Below are positions 1 through 8,084 of a DNA stretch of 64,000 nucleotides, one piece after another; position 1 is the first letter of the stretch; every line of letters begins with the position of its first letter. Source of the stretch: Acidobacteriota bacterium (GTDB taxonomy: Bacteria > Acidobacteriota > Terriglobia > Terriglobales > Acidobacteriaceae); assembly GCA_021804965.1 (NCBI GenBank), contig JAJZGG010000008.1:1-64000 (forward strand), written 5' to 3'. Made by a program: the position numbers and the translations under genes. The notes under the pieces were generated by a model that was not told the DNA's origin, did not search any database, and was given only the letters and a program-made list of their open reading frames with translations.

Positions 1-293
1 GTCCGATCTGCCGGAAATCGTTACAAACTGCTTCCGAGACCCGATTTCAGGACACCCAATCCTACAGAATGAATTGCAGAAAGGACAAGCGGATAAATGC
101 ATTTATTGCAAGAAGCAGACCGGTGCCATCCTGTGTGGAAGGCGGGCATGGAGCAGCGGCAACGACAGCGGGATGTGGGACGGTGACAAAAAATTCAGAA
201 TCGGGCACCCTTCCCGGGCACTCCAAAGAACGTCCAATGCAGTAAGCGGCCCACGATTGCGGCGCCTCAATGTTCAACCTCCAGGAGTAATGC

Positions 294-1244
294 ATGCCCT
301 TGCCGGAATCTTCCCTGCGCCTTGAACTGGAGCAGGCCTACGCGAGCGGCATGGCATTGCCGGAGCATCTGGAGCCGCACCTGGCCTCTGCCATCCATGC
401 CACGCTGGCACGACCCGGGAGCATGGTCCGTGCGATGCTGGCCTGGCAGATGGCGCGGGCCACGGGTCTGGATGCCGAAGGGCAGCGCGGACGCCAGCTT
501 GCCATTGCCATGGAGTACTTCCACACGGCGGCGCTGGTCTTTGACGACCTGCCAGCGATGGATGATGCGACCAGCCGTCGCGGCGTGCCGTGCGTGCATC
601 AGCGATTTGGCGAAGGCGCGGCGATGCTGGCGGCTCTGGCGCTGATCAACCGCGCCTATGGGATGATCTGGTCGGCTGCGGCCGGCCTGCCGCTGGAGCA
701 GCAGCAGGCGGGACTGCGCTACGTCGAGCAGCATCTGGGCGTGGGTGGGCTGCTGCAGGGGCAAAGCCTGGACCTGCACTATGCCCAGGCCCGCAGCGCC
801 CATTCGCCGCAGAGCATTGCCGTGGGCAAAACGGTCTCGCTGATCCGACTGCCGCTGGTGCTGCCGGCAATTCTGGCCGGCAGTGCGCCGCGCCTGATCG
901 AGCGCCTGGAGAGGATTGCCGTGCTGTGGGGGCTGGCGTATCAGTCTCTGGATGATCTGAAGGATGTGCTGCACACCGGGGATGCCTGCGGCAAGACGGC
1001 CCGGCGCGATGCGCTGCTGGAGCGACCGAATCTGGCCCTGGATTGCGGACTGGATGCGGCCTGCATGAAGACAGCCCGGCTGATCCGGCTGGCGGCCGGA
1101 GCGGTGCGCAGGCTGGTGACGGTGCATCCGGAGTATGCCTTCCTGGCATCGATGCGGCTGCAGATGGATGCGGAACTGAATCGGCTGTTGGCGCTGCATC
1201 CGCCGCATCGTGCGCGGCTGGCCGCACTGGCGCTGGCCTCATGA
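294..1244 (+). CDS. Polyprenyl (farnesyl/geranylgeranyl-type) diphosphate synthase
   Basis: 316 aa; first Asp-rich motif DDLPAMDD, KTVSLIRLP and second motif YQSLDDLKDV; AGGAG upstream of the start. Confidence 0.88.
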   Translation: MPLPESSLRLELEQAYASGMALPEHLEPHLASAIHATLARPGSMVRAMLAWQMARATGLDAEGQRGRQLAIAMEYFHTAALVFDDLPAMDDATSRRGVPCVHQRFGEGAAMLAALALINRAYGMIWSAAAGLPLEQQQAGLRYVEQHLGVGGLLQGQSLDLHYAQARSAHSPQSIAVGKTVSLIRLPLVLPAILAGSAPRLIERLERIAVLWGLAYQSLDDLKDVLHTGDACGKTARRDALLERPNLALDCGLDAACMKTARLIRLAAGAVRRLVTVHPEYAFLASMRLQMDAELNRLLALHPPHRARLAALALAS

Positions 1245-2392
1245 TCTTTCTACGACTCATCCTGACCAATCTCAGCCGACACCGTATCCGCACCGCGATC
1301 TCGGTGGCGGGGATTGCCTTTGCCGTGGCGGCCATGCTGACGGTGGTGACGATTCTGCAGGGGGCGGTGGGCATGTTTTCCAGCCTGCTTTCCGCCGACA
1401 GCCAGATTGTGGTCTTTGAGCGCAATGTCGCGGACCTGTTCTTTTCCAGCGTTCCCCAGTCGGCGATGGATGCCATTCCGACGTGGGCGCTGGTGGAGCA
1501 TGCCAACCCGGTTCTGTTTGGGATTGTGGCCAGTCCGACGCAGCCGATCATCACCTGCTTTGGCGTGACGGCGACCGATACGCGGCTGACGCGTGCGACG
1601 TGGGTGGCGGGTTCCGACGCGGCCTTTCACGCGGCAGGGCAGGCGACAGGCAAGGTTGAGGACAGCTCGCAGGGTGCCGACTCCGTGGTGCTGGGCGAAC
1701 GTGCTGCCGAGTTTCTGCATGCGCAACTGCACTCCACGATTGCGCTGGGCAACGGCCACTTCACGGTGGGCGGCATTCTGCGCACGCGCAATGGATTCGA
1801 GGATGGCGGCGTCTTTATGCCGCTGGCCACGGCGCAGCGGTTCTTTCACAAGCAGGGCATTGCCTCGGTGGTCACGGTGAAGTTGCACCATCCCAGCGAT
1901 GCGGCAGCATTCAAGGCCCGGCTGCAGCGGGAGTTTCCCACGCTGATTGCGCTGGAGGATCAGGAGTTCAACAACTCCTATTCGCAGTTCAAGATTTTGA
2001 AGGCCACGGCCTGGGCGGTGGGGTTGGCCGGCGTGTTGATGGGCGGGCTTGGAGTTGCCAACACGATGATCATGTCGGTCTTTACGCGGATTCGCGAGAT
2101 TGCGATTCTGCGCGTGAACGGATTTTCTCCGCTGCAGTTGACGGCACTGATTCTGGGCGAGGCCGCGGTTGTATCGTTCACCGGCTCCGTAGTGGGGCTG
2201 GGAACGGGAGTGCTGGCCGTGATGGTGCTGAAGTCCGTGCCCATGCTGCATGGCTATGTGGATGCCACGATGTCTCCAGGGCTGCTGCTTGCCGTGACGG
2301 CACTGGCCACCGGCACGGGCATTGCCGGAGCGCTGTATCCGGCAGCGTATGCGATGCGGGTGCGTCCGGTGGAGGCGTTGCGTTTTGAATAG
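1241..2392 (+). CDS. ABC transporter permease, MacB/FtsX-like
   Basis: N-terminal TM, periplasmic domain, C-terminal 3 TMs (IREIAILRVNGFSPLQLTALILGEA); ATGA overlap with the upstream stop. Confidence 0.88.
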   Translation: MIFLRLILTNLSRHRIRTAISVAGIAFAVAAMLTVVTILQGAVGMFSSLLSADSQIVVFERNVADLFFSSVPQSAMDAIPTWALVEHANPVLFGIVASPTQPIITCFGVTATDTRLTRATWVAGSDAAFHAAGQATGKVEDSSQGADSVVLGERAAEFLHAQLHSTIALGNGHFTVGGILRTRNGFEDGGVFMPLATAQRFFHKQGIASVVTVKLHHPSDAAAFKARLQREFPTLIALEDQEFNNSYSQFKILKATAWAVGLAGVLMGGLGVANTMIMSVFTRIREIAILRVNGFSPLQLTALILGEAAVVSFTGSVVGLGTGVLAVMVLKSVPMLHGYVDATMSPGLLLAVTALATGTGIAGALYPAAYAMRVRPVEALRFE

Positions 2393-2396
2393 CAGC

Positions 2397-3113
2397 ATGG
2401 CAGAGGCCAAAGCCACGACGAAAGAGCCGATTCTGCAGGCCGAGGGACTGACCAAGGCGTACGAGAACGGTGCCATCCCGGTTCTGCATGGAGTCTCCCT
2501 GCAGGTGTATCCGCAGCAGACGGTGGCGCTGTGCGGACCCTCGGGCTGCGGGAAGAGCACGCTGCTGCATCTGCTGGGTGGGCTGGATGCTGCGGACGCC
2601 GGGGAGATCGTGGTGCGCGGCCAGCCGCTGCGTCCGGGGCGGATGGTGCAGAACATGCTGCGCCATCAGGTGGGATTTGTCTTTCAACTGCACAACCTGC
2701 TGCCTGATCTGACGCTGACGGAAAACTGCCTGATTCCCACGGTTGCGGCCGGAGTGCCGCGGGCCGAGGCGATGGAGCGGCTGCACCAGCTGGCGGATCG
2801 GACGGGGCTGAGCCATCGTTTGCAGCAGCGGATCCAGAAGCTCTCCGGCGGAGAGCGACAGCGCACGGCGCTGTGCCGCGCGCTGATGAATCGCCCGTCG
2901 ATTCTGCTGGCCGACGAGCCAACCGGTGCGCTGGACGAGGCGACCAGCCGGCAGATCTTTGCCCTGCTGCTGGAGCTGGTGGACCGCGAAGGGATCACGC
3001 TGGTGATGGCGACGCATGACCGTGCGCTGGCTGCCCGCTGCGATCGGCTGCTGGAGATGCACGATGGAAAGATGATGGACGGCGCAGGCAGCGGCGCGCG
3101 GACAGCGGGGTAA
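2397..3113 (+). CDS. ABC transporter ATP-binding protein, LolD/MacB-like
   Basis: Walker A GPSGCGKST, signature LSGGERQRTALCRAL, Walker B ILLADEPTGALD. Confidence 0.93.
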   Translation: MAEAKATTKEPILQAEGLTKAYENGAIPVLHGVSLQVYPQQTVALCGPSGCGKSTLLHLLGGLDAADAGEIVVRGQPLRPGRMVQNMLRHQVGFVFQLHNLLPDLTLTENCLIPTVAAGVPRAEAMERLHQLADRTGLSHRLQQRIQKLSGGERQRTALCRALMNRPSILLADEPTGALDEATSRQIFALLLELVDREGITLVMATHDRALAARCDRLLEMHDGKMMDGAGSGARTAG

Positions 3114-3116
3114 TCC

Positions 3117-4973
3117 ATGGCTCGCGTGGCAGCATCCAGTCAGAGTGCGCACCGGGTTGAGCTGGTGCGCTTCACCCTGCTGCATGCCTTCGCCTGGCTG
3201 CTGCTGGCCAACCTGATCGGCGATGGGCTGGCGGTGCTGCTGCTGTTTCCGCATGCGGGGCATTTCCTGGGTCCGCTGACCTATGGCCGCTGGATGCCGG
3301 TTCACATGAACGCCGAGCTGTATGGCTGGGTGGCGCTGCCGCTGGTGGCCTGGCTGTTTCCGCTGTATCGGCTCGAGAGCGCTGCGGCAGCCACCATGGC
3401 ACGGGCTGCGGTCTGGCTGTGGACGATTGCGCTGGCGGCAGGCTCGCTGGACTGGCTGCATGGCCGGGTGACGGGCAAGCTGTTTCTGGACTGGAGCGGC
3501 TATCCGCGCATGCTGTTTCCGTTTGCGCTGGGCCTGCTTTGGCTGGCGCTGACGGTTGCCTACGGGCAGGGGTTTTCCGTGTTGCAGCGGATGCATCGGC
3601 TGCTGGCCGGATTTGGACTTTTGCTGCTGGCGGCGGTGCCGTTCCTGCTGTATCGGGCCACCGATCCGGCCATCTATCCGGCGGTGAATCCGTCGACCGG
3701 TGGACCGACGGGAGCCAGTCAGCTGGAGTCCTCGCTGGCCATTGTGCTGATTCTGTTTCTGCTGCCGCTGGCGCTGGTCCGGCGGCGACCGCTGCAGGGA
3801 CGGGTTCGCGCTGCGGTGGCGCTGAACGTGGGCTATTTCCTGGTGGAGATGGCAGTGCTGGCGGTGCTGCCGCGGCTGAGCGGTGGCGCCGATGCCAGTC
3901 ATCACCTGCCGGTGGAGTATCTGGCGGTTCTGTCGCTGCTGCCGTGGGCGATTCTGACGCCGGCCTATCTGGAGTGTTTCTGCTGGCCGGCTGCGGCGCG
4001 TCGGTGGCTGCGGGCCACGCAGGCGTGGTGGGCGCTGCTGGTGGTGGCCGGGTGCATCAGCTTTCTGCCGGGAGTTCTGGATCGCATCAAGTTCACCGAC
4101 GCGCTGGTGGCACATTCCATTCTGGCGATGGCTGGTTTTGTGACCAGCCTGCTGCTGGTGGTGGCGATTGTGCTGCTGGGCGATGCAGGTGCGCGGCTGG
4201 ATGGCAGGTGGTCGTTCTGGACCTGGAATCTGGCGGCGCTGCTCTATGTGGTGCTGTTTTCGGCTGCCGGATGGGTGGAGGGTGCCGATCCGGCGTTTAC
4301 CATGGTTCCCGGCCCCGTGCGGAATGGCCTGTATCTGCTGCGGCTGCTGCAGGGGATGGCGATGACGGCTGCGGGAGCCGACTGGCTCTTTTCGTTGGCC
4401 GGTGCGCAAGCGGGTGGGCAGGCAGGGAGTGCTGCTGCAGCGTTCGCGTCAAAGAATATGCGGACCATGCCGACGAATGTGCGGCCCATGCCGACTGTGC
4501 GGCACAACGGTGGCGAGCGTAAGGAGAAGCGAAGGGAATCCGCCATGAAGCGAAGACTGCTGCTGGGGTATCAACTGGTGGCTGGTGGCTCCGACGCGGC
4601 AACGGGAGCAGCGCTGCTGCTGGCGCCGCGCCTGACGCTGGGCTGGATGGGCCTGACCGTGGCTCCGGAGCCGATCGTGTTTCTGCAGTACATTGGGGTG
4701 TTTGTGCTGGCGGTGGGATTGAGCTACTGGCTGGTGGCCTTCTCTTCGCAGCCGACGGCCGCGATCCGATGGAGGACGCAGTGGGAGATCACGGCACTGG
4801 TGCGCACGCTGGTGGCCGTCTTTGTGCTGGTGGAGCTTGGGCGGCATGCGCTGGAGCCACGGTGGATCAGTGTGGCGCTGACCGATGGCCTGTATGCCGG
4901 ACTGCAGTGGACCGGCCTGCGACTGGGCTGGCTGATGCCGCGTGAAATCCCCGATGCGAGGTCCCATGGCTGA
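3117..4973 (+). CDS. Diverged cbb3 oxidase subunit I (CcoN)-like membrane protein fused in frame to a 4-TM protein
   Basis: Multi-TM; LTYGRWMPVHMNAELYGW resembles CcoN TM2, FTDALVAHSILAMAGF resembles TM10; C-terminal part (possible internal start ATG 4545, purine-rich upstream) is a separate 4-TM module. Confidence 0.6.
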   Translation: MARVAASSQSAHRVELVRFTLLHAFAWLLLANLIGDGLAVLLLFPHAGHFLGPLTYGRWMPVHMNAELYGWVALPLVAWLFPLYRLESAAAATMARAAVWLWTIALAAGSLDWLHGRVTGKLFLDWSGYPRMLFPFALGLLWLALTVAYGQGFSVLQRMHRLLAGFGLLLLAAVPFLLYRATDPAIYPAVNPSTGGPTGASQLESSLAIVLILFLLPLALVRRRPLQGRVRAAVALNVGYFLVEMAVLAVLPRLSGGADASHHLPVEYLAVLSLLPWAILTPAYLECFCWPAAARRWLRATQAWWALLVVAGCISFLPGVLDRIKFTDALVAHSILAMAGFVTSLLLVVAIVLLGDAGARLDGRWSFWTWNLAALLYVVLFSAAGWVEGADPAFTMVPGPVRNGLYLLRLLQGMAMTAAGADWLFSLAGAQAGGQAGSAAAAFASKNMRTMPTNVRPMPTVRHNGGERKEKRRESAMKRRLLLGYQLVAGGSDAATGAALLLAPRLTLGWMGLTVAPEPIVFLQYIGVFVLAVGLSYWLVAFSSQPTAAIRWRTQWEITALVRTLVAVFVLVELGRHALEPRWISVALTDGLYAGLQWTGLRLGWLMPREIPDARSHG

Positions 4974-6861
4974 GAGATCGCAGGACAGGACTCCGGTGGC
5001 GGATTCCGTGCTGGCGGCGCTGCCCGGGACGCTCTTTGTTGCCATCACCTATGTCTATTTCCTCATCTTTGCGCAGTTTGGATTTCTGCGCCGGCTGGCC
5101 GAGCTGGGACTGACGCAGCCGATGCTGCGACCGGTGATGGGAGCCATGGCTTTGGGCGGAGTCGGCATCAGCCTGCTGACTCCGCGTGTGAGTCGATGGT
5201 CCTGCCCTCGGCTGCGCCTGCAGCTTGCCTTCTGGGGCTGTGGCTTTGCGGCTGTGCTGACGATGCTGCCGCTGACGCCGTTGCTGGCGACGATGGTGGC
5301 CGCAGGCATCGGGCTGGCTCTGGGCCTGCTTACGGTCACGCTGGTCACGCATCTGCCGCGCTGGACCGGGCCGGGCCATCCGCTGTGGAAGGTGGGCTGG
5401 GGCACGGGTTTGGGTTACCTGGTCTGCAACCTTCCGCCGCTTTTCCAGGCATCCGCAAGCGGGATTGCGACGGTGGCCGCGCTGCTGTGCTTTGCGGCTG
5501 CTGTGCTGGCCCGGCTCTCGAAGCTGTATCCGGAGCCCACTGCGATGCAGCGGGTGGGACCGGCCACGTCCGCGGTGCCACACATGCTGCCACCCTTTCC
5601 GTGGCTCGTGGTCTGGTTCACGGCGCTGGTCTGGCTGGATTCTGCGGCGTTTTACATCATCCAGAACTCCCCGGTGCTGAAGGCCGGAACCTGGTCCGGC
5701 GACCTGCACCTGATGCGGACCGGAGGCCTGCATCTGGCAGCGGCACTGCTGGCGGTGTGGCTGCTGCAGCGGCACGGACTGCGCATCACGCTGACGCTGG
5801 CTCTGGGCATTCTGGGGCTGGCCTGTCTTGCGTTGGCGCATCCGGGCATGATCGGTCTGGCCGCGCTGCTGTATCCGGTGGGGGTTTCGCTTTACTCGGT
5901 GGCGCTGGTGGCAACACCGGCCTTGCTGCTGGCGGGTCCCGCTGCCGGCCGTCGCGCCGGAGCGCTCTACGCCGTGGCCGGATGGATGGGCTCGGCGCTG
6001 GGCATAGGCATGGCTCAGAATCTGCATCATGTGCCGGTATGGTTTGTGCTGGCAGCCTGCCTGCTGTTTGTGTTTCCGCTGCGCCTCTCTGCCTCCGGGT
6101 ATGCGCAGTTGGCCCTGATCCTTGCCGGGATGGCGGTGGCTTGGAGCCTGCAGCGCCAGCCGACGCAGCAGCCGGTCCCGCTGGTGGAGCAGGGAAGGCA
6201 GGTCTACATCGCAGAGGGATGCATCCATTGCCACTCGCAGTATGTGCGGCCGGATTCGCCGGACGTGGCGCTGTGGGGGCCTGCTTCGTCGCTGGCTGAG
6301 ATTCGTCAGCAGCGTCCGCCGCTGATTGGCAATCGCCGACAGGGTCCGGATCTGGCCCAGGTGGGGGCACGCCGCACGCCGCTCTGGCTGCAACTGCATC
6401 TGGAAGATCCGCGAGCGCTGTCTCCAGGTTCGCCGATGCCCAGCTATGCCGGACTGTTTTCCAGCCCGCGGGGCGCAGCGCTGGTGGCCTATCTTTCCAG
6501 CCTGCATGCGCCGGGAGCGGCAGCGCAGCGGGCGGCATGGATGCGCAGTTGGCAGCCCTCGTCTGCGGCGATGGCAGAGAGCCGCAGGCTGGACGGCAGC
6601 CAGCTCTACGGGGAATTTTGCGCCCATTGCCACAGCGGGACGGCAGGCCGGCCGTTTGCTCCGGCATTCGCGGCGCTGGCTGCCGGTCCGGTTTCGCCGA
6701 CGATTCCAGGAGTGGAAGCTGCGGCAGATCCTTCTTTGCAACTTGTTGCCCTTGCGCGCATCAGTAAATATGGCATCCCCGGCACGGAGATGCCAGGTCA
6801 CGAAACTCTTACCGACGCGCAGAGCCTGGCGATTGCCGCTGCGATTCTTCGCCAGCGCTGA
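4966..6861 (+). CDS. MFS-like permease fused to CcoO-type mono-haem cytochrome c and a second cytochrome c domain
   Basis: About 12 TMs then GRQVYIAEGCIHCHSQYVRPDSP...GPDLAQVGARR...PGSPMPSY (CcoO) and CAHCH...GTEMPGHE; start overlaps the preceding stop (alternative start 4942). Confidence 0.75.
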   Translation: MAERSQDRTPVADSVLAALPGTLFVAITYVYFLIFAQFGFLRRLAELGLTQPMLRPVMGAMALGGVGISLLTPRVSRWSCPRLRLQLAFWGCGFAAVLTMLPLTPLLATMVAAGIGLALGLLTVTLVTHLPRWTGPGHPLWKVGWGTGLGYLVCNLPPLFQASASGIATVAALLCFAAAVLARLSKLYPEPTAMQRVGPATSAVPHMLPPFPWLVVWFTALVWLDSAAFYIIQNSPVLKAGTWSGDLHLMRTGGLHLAAALLAVWLLQRHGLRITLTLALGILGLACLALAHPGMIGLAALLYPVGVSLYSVALVATPALLLAGPAAGRRAGALYAVAGWMGSALGIGMAQNLHHVPVWFVLAACLLFVFPLRLSASGYAQLALILAGMAVAWSLQRQPTQQPVPLVEQGRQVYIAEGCIHCHSQYVRPDSPDVALWGPASSLAEIRQQRPPLIGNRRQGPDLAQVGARRTPLWLQLHLEDPRALSPGSPMPSYAGLFSSPRGAALVAYLSSLHAPGAAAQRAAWMRSWQPSSAAMAESRRLDGSQLYGEFCAHCHSGTAGRPFAPAFAALAAGPVSPTIPGVEAAADPSLQLVALARISKYGIPGTEMPGHETLTDAQSLAIAAAILRQR

Positions 6862-6892
6862 GGCCTGGTGCGTCGGGAAATCCCAGAGGCGC

Positions 6893-7882
6893 ATGCGATA
6901 TCCCGATTCGGACCACTGCCGCAACGGAAGATTCTTCAATCCCGGCATCGCTCCCCACACGCTGAAAGATGTGCTGCGCTGGCGGCGTACAAGCGTTCCG
7001 GGCCCGTGGCGACGGACGATTCCCGCCCCTGCCGGCGCTGCCCCGGAGCCACGCGTGATGGGCGGAGAACTGGCCGTCACCTTCGTTGGCCACTCGACCG
7101 TACTGTTGCAGACCGAGGGGCTGAATATTCTGACCGACCCGATCTGGAGTGAGCGCTGCAGCCCGGTGTCCTGGGCTGGTCCGCGTCGCCACCGCATGGC
7201 CGGCATCCGTCTGGAAGAGCTGCCGAAGATCGATCTGATCCTGCTGAGCCACAACCACTACGACCATTGCGATCTGCCCACGCTGCGGCATCTGGTGCAG
7301 CGGGATGCTCCGGCGATTGCCTGTCCGCTGGGGCTGGCGCGGCTGCTGCGCAGGCTGGGCTTTCGGCAGATTGTGGAGCTGGACTGGAGGCAGAGCGCGC
7401 CCTTTGGCGCTGCCACCCTGCACTGTGTGCGTGCGCAGCACTTTGCCGCGCGCGGCCTGTTGGACCGCTACCGGACGCTGTGGTGCGGCTGGGCGGTGGC
7501 GCTGCCTTCGGGCACGCTGTACTTTGCCGGAGACTCCGGCTTTGGACCATTCTTTTCCGAGATTGCCCGCGACCTGGGACCGATCCGGCTGGCCATGCTG
7601 CCGATTGGAGCCTATCAGCCGGAGTGGTTCATGGGCAGTGTGCACATGAGTCCGGCGGAGGCGGTTGCCGTGCATCGCATCCTGCAGCCCGAGGAGTCGA
7701 TTGCCATCCACTACGGCACCTTCTCACTGGCCGACGATGGCGAACTGGACCCGGTGCTGGCGCTTGAGGCGGAGTTGCGGCGCAACCCTCCGCCGACGCC
7801 GTTTCGCATGATTTCTGAAGGGCAGTGCCACCGGATGCCAGCCCCGGAGAGCGATCGTGCCGAGGAGCCGGTGTTGGCCTGA
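6893..7882 (+). CDS. Metallo-beta-lactamase-fold hydrolase, UlaG/NAPE-PLD-like
   Basis: VTFVGHSTVLLQ...LTDPIWSERCSP...LSHNHYDHCDLPTL...YFAGDSGFG. Confidence 0.85.
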   Translation: MRYPDSDHCRNGRFFNPGIAPHTLKDVLRWRRTSVPGPWRRTIPAPAGAAPEPRVMGGELAVTFVGHSTVLLQTEGLNILTDPIWSERCSPVSWAGPRRHRMAGIRLEELPKIDLILLSHNHYDHCDLPTLRHLVQRDAPAIACPLGLARLLRRLGFRQIVELDWRQSAPFGAATLHCVRAQHFAARGLLDRYRTLWCGWAVALPSGTLYFAGDSGFGPFFSEIARDLGPIRLAMLPIGAYQPEWFMGSVHMSPAEAVAVHRILQPEESIAIHYGTFSLADDGELDPVLALEAELRRNPPPTPFRMISEGQCHRMPAPESDRAEEPVLA

Positions 7883-8084
7883 GATCCCGGCGCGAGTCTG
7901 CCGCTGGCGAATGATTCCTCCCGAAGTTTCTTCGGATCGGCTCTCTGCGGGCGTAGCATGTTGGGATGGAAGTCGAAGCTGGCGGTATGCGGCATTGCGG
8001 ATGCGGGTGGCAATGCACTCCGGGGATCGATCGCTCAGCAGAAATCCAAAGCCGAAACAATCTTAGCCAGAGGGATGAGTCAGC

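Noticed and set aside
74-325. Small ORF 83 aa with CIYCKK
   Set aside because: Cys pair alone is not evidence; no RBS or family resemblance, overlaps the prenyl synthase 5' region
294-1244. Carotenoid or terpene biosynthetic cluster
   Set aside because: Only a prenyl synthase is present; no phytoene synthase, desaturase or terpene cyclase in the window
2178-4409. 743-aa minus-strand ORF (and similar 468/795/792-aa minus ORFs over 1250-10007)
   Set aside because: Antisense shadow ORFs in high-GC DNA; Arg/Gln/His-rich, no domain, opposite well-supported genes
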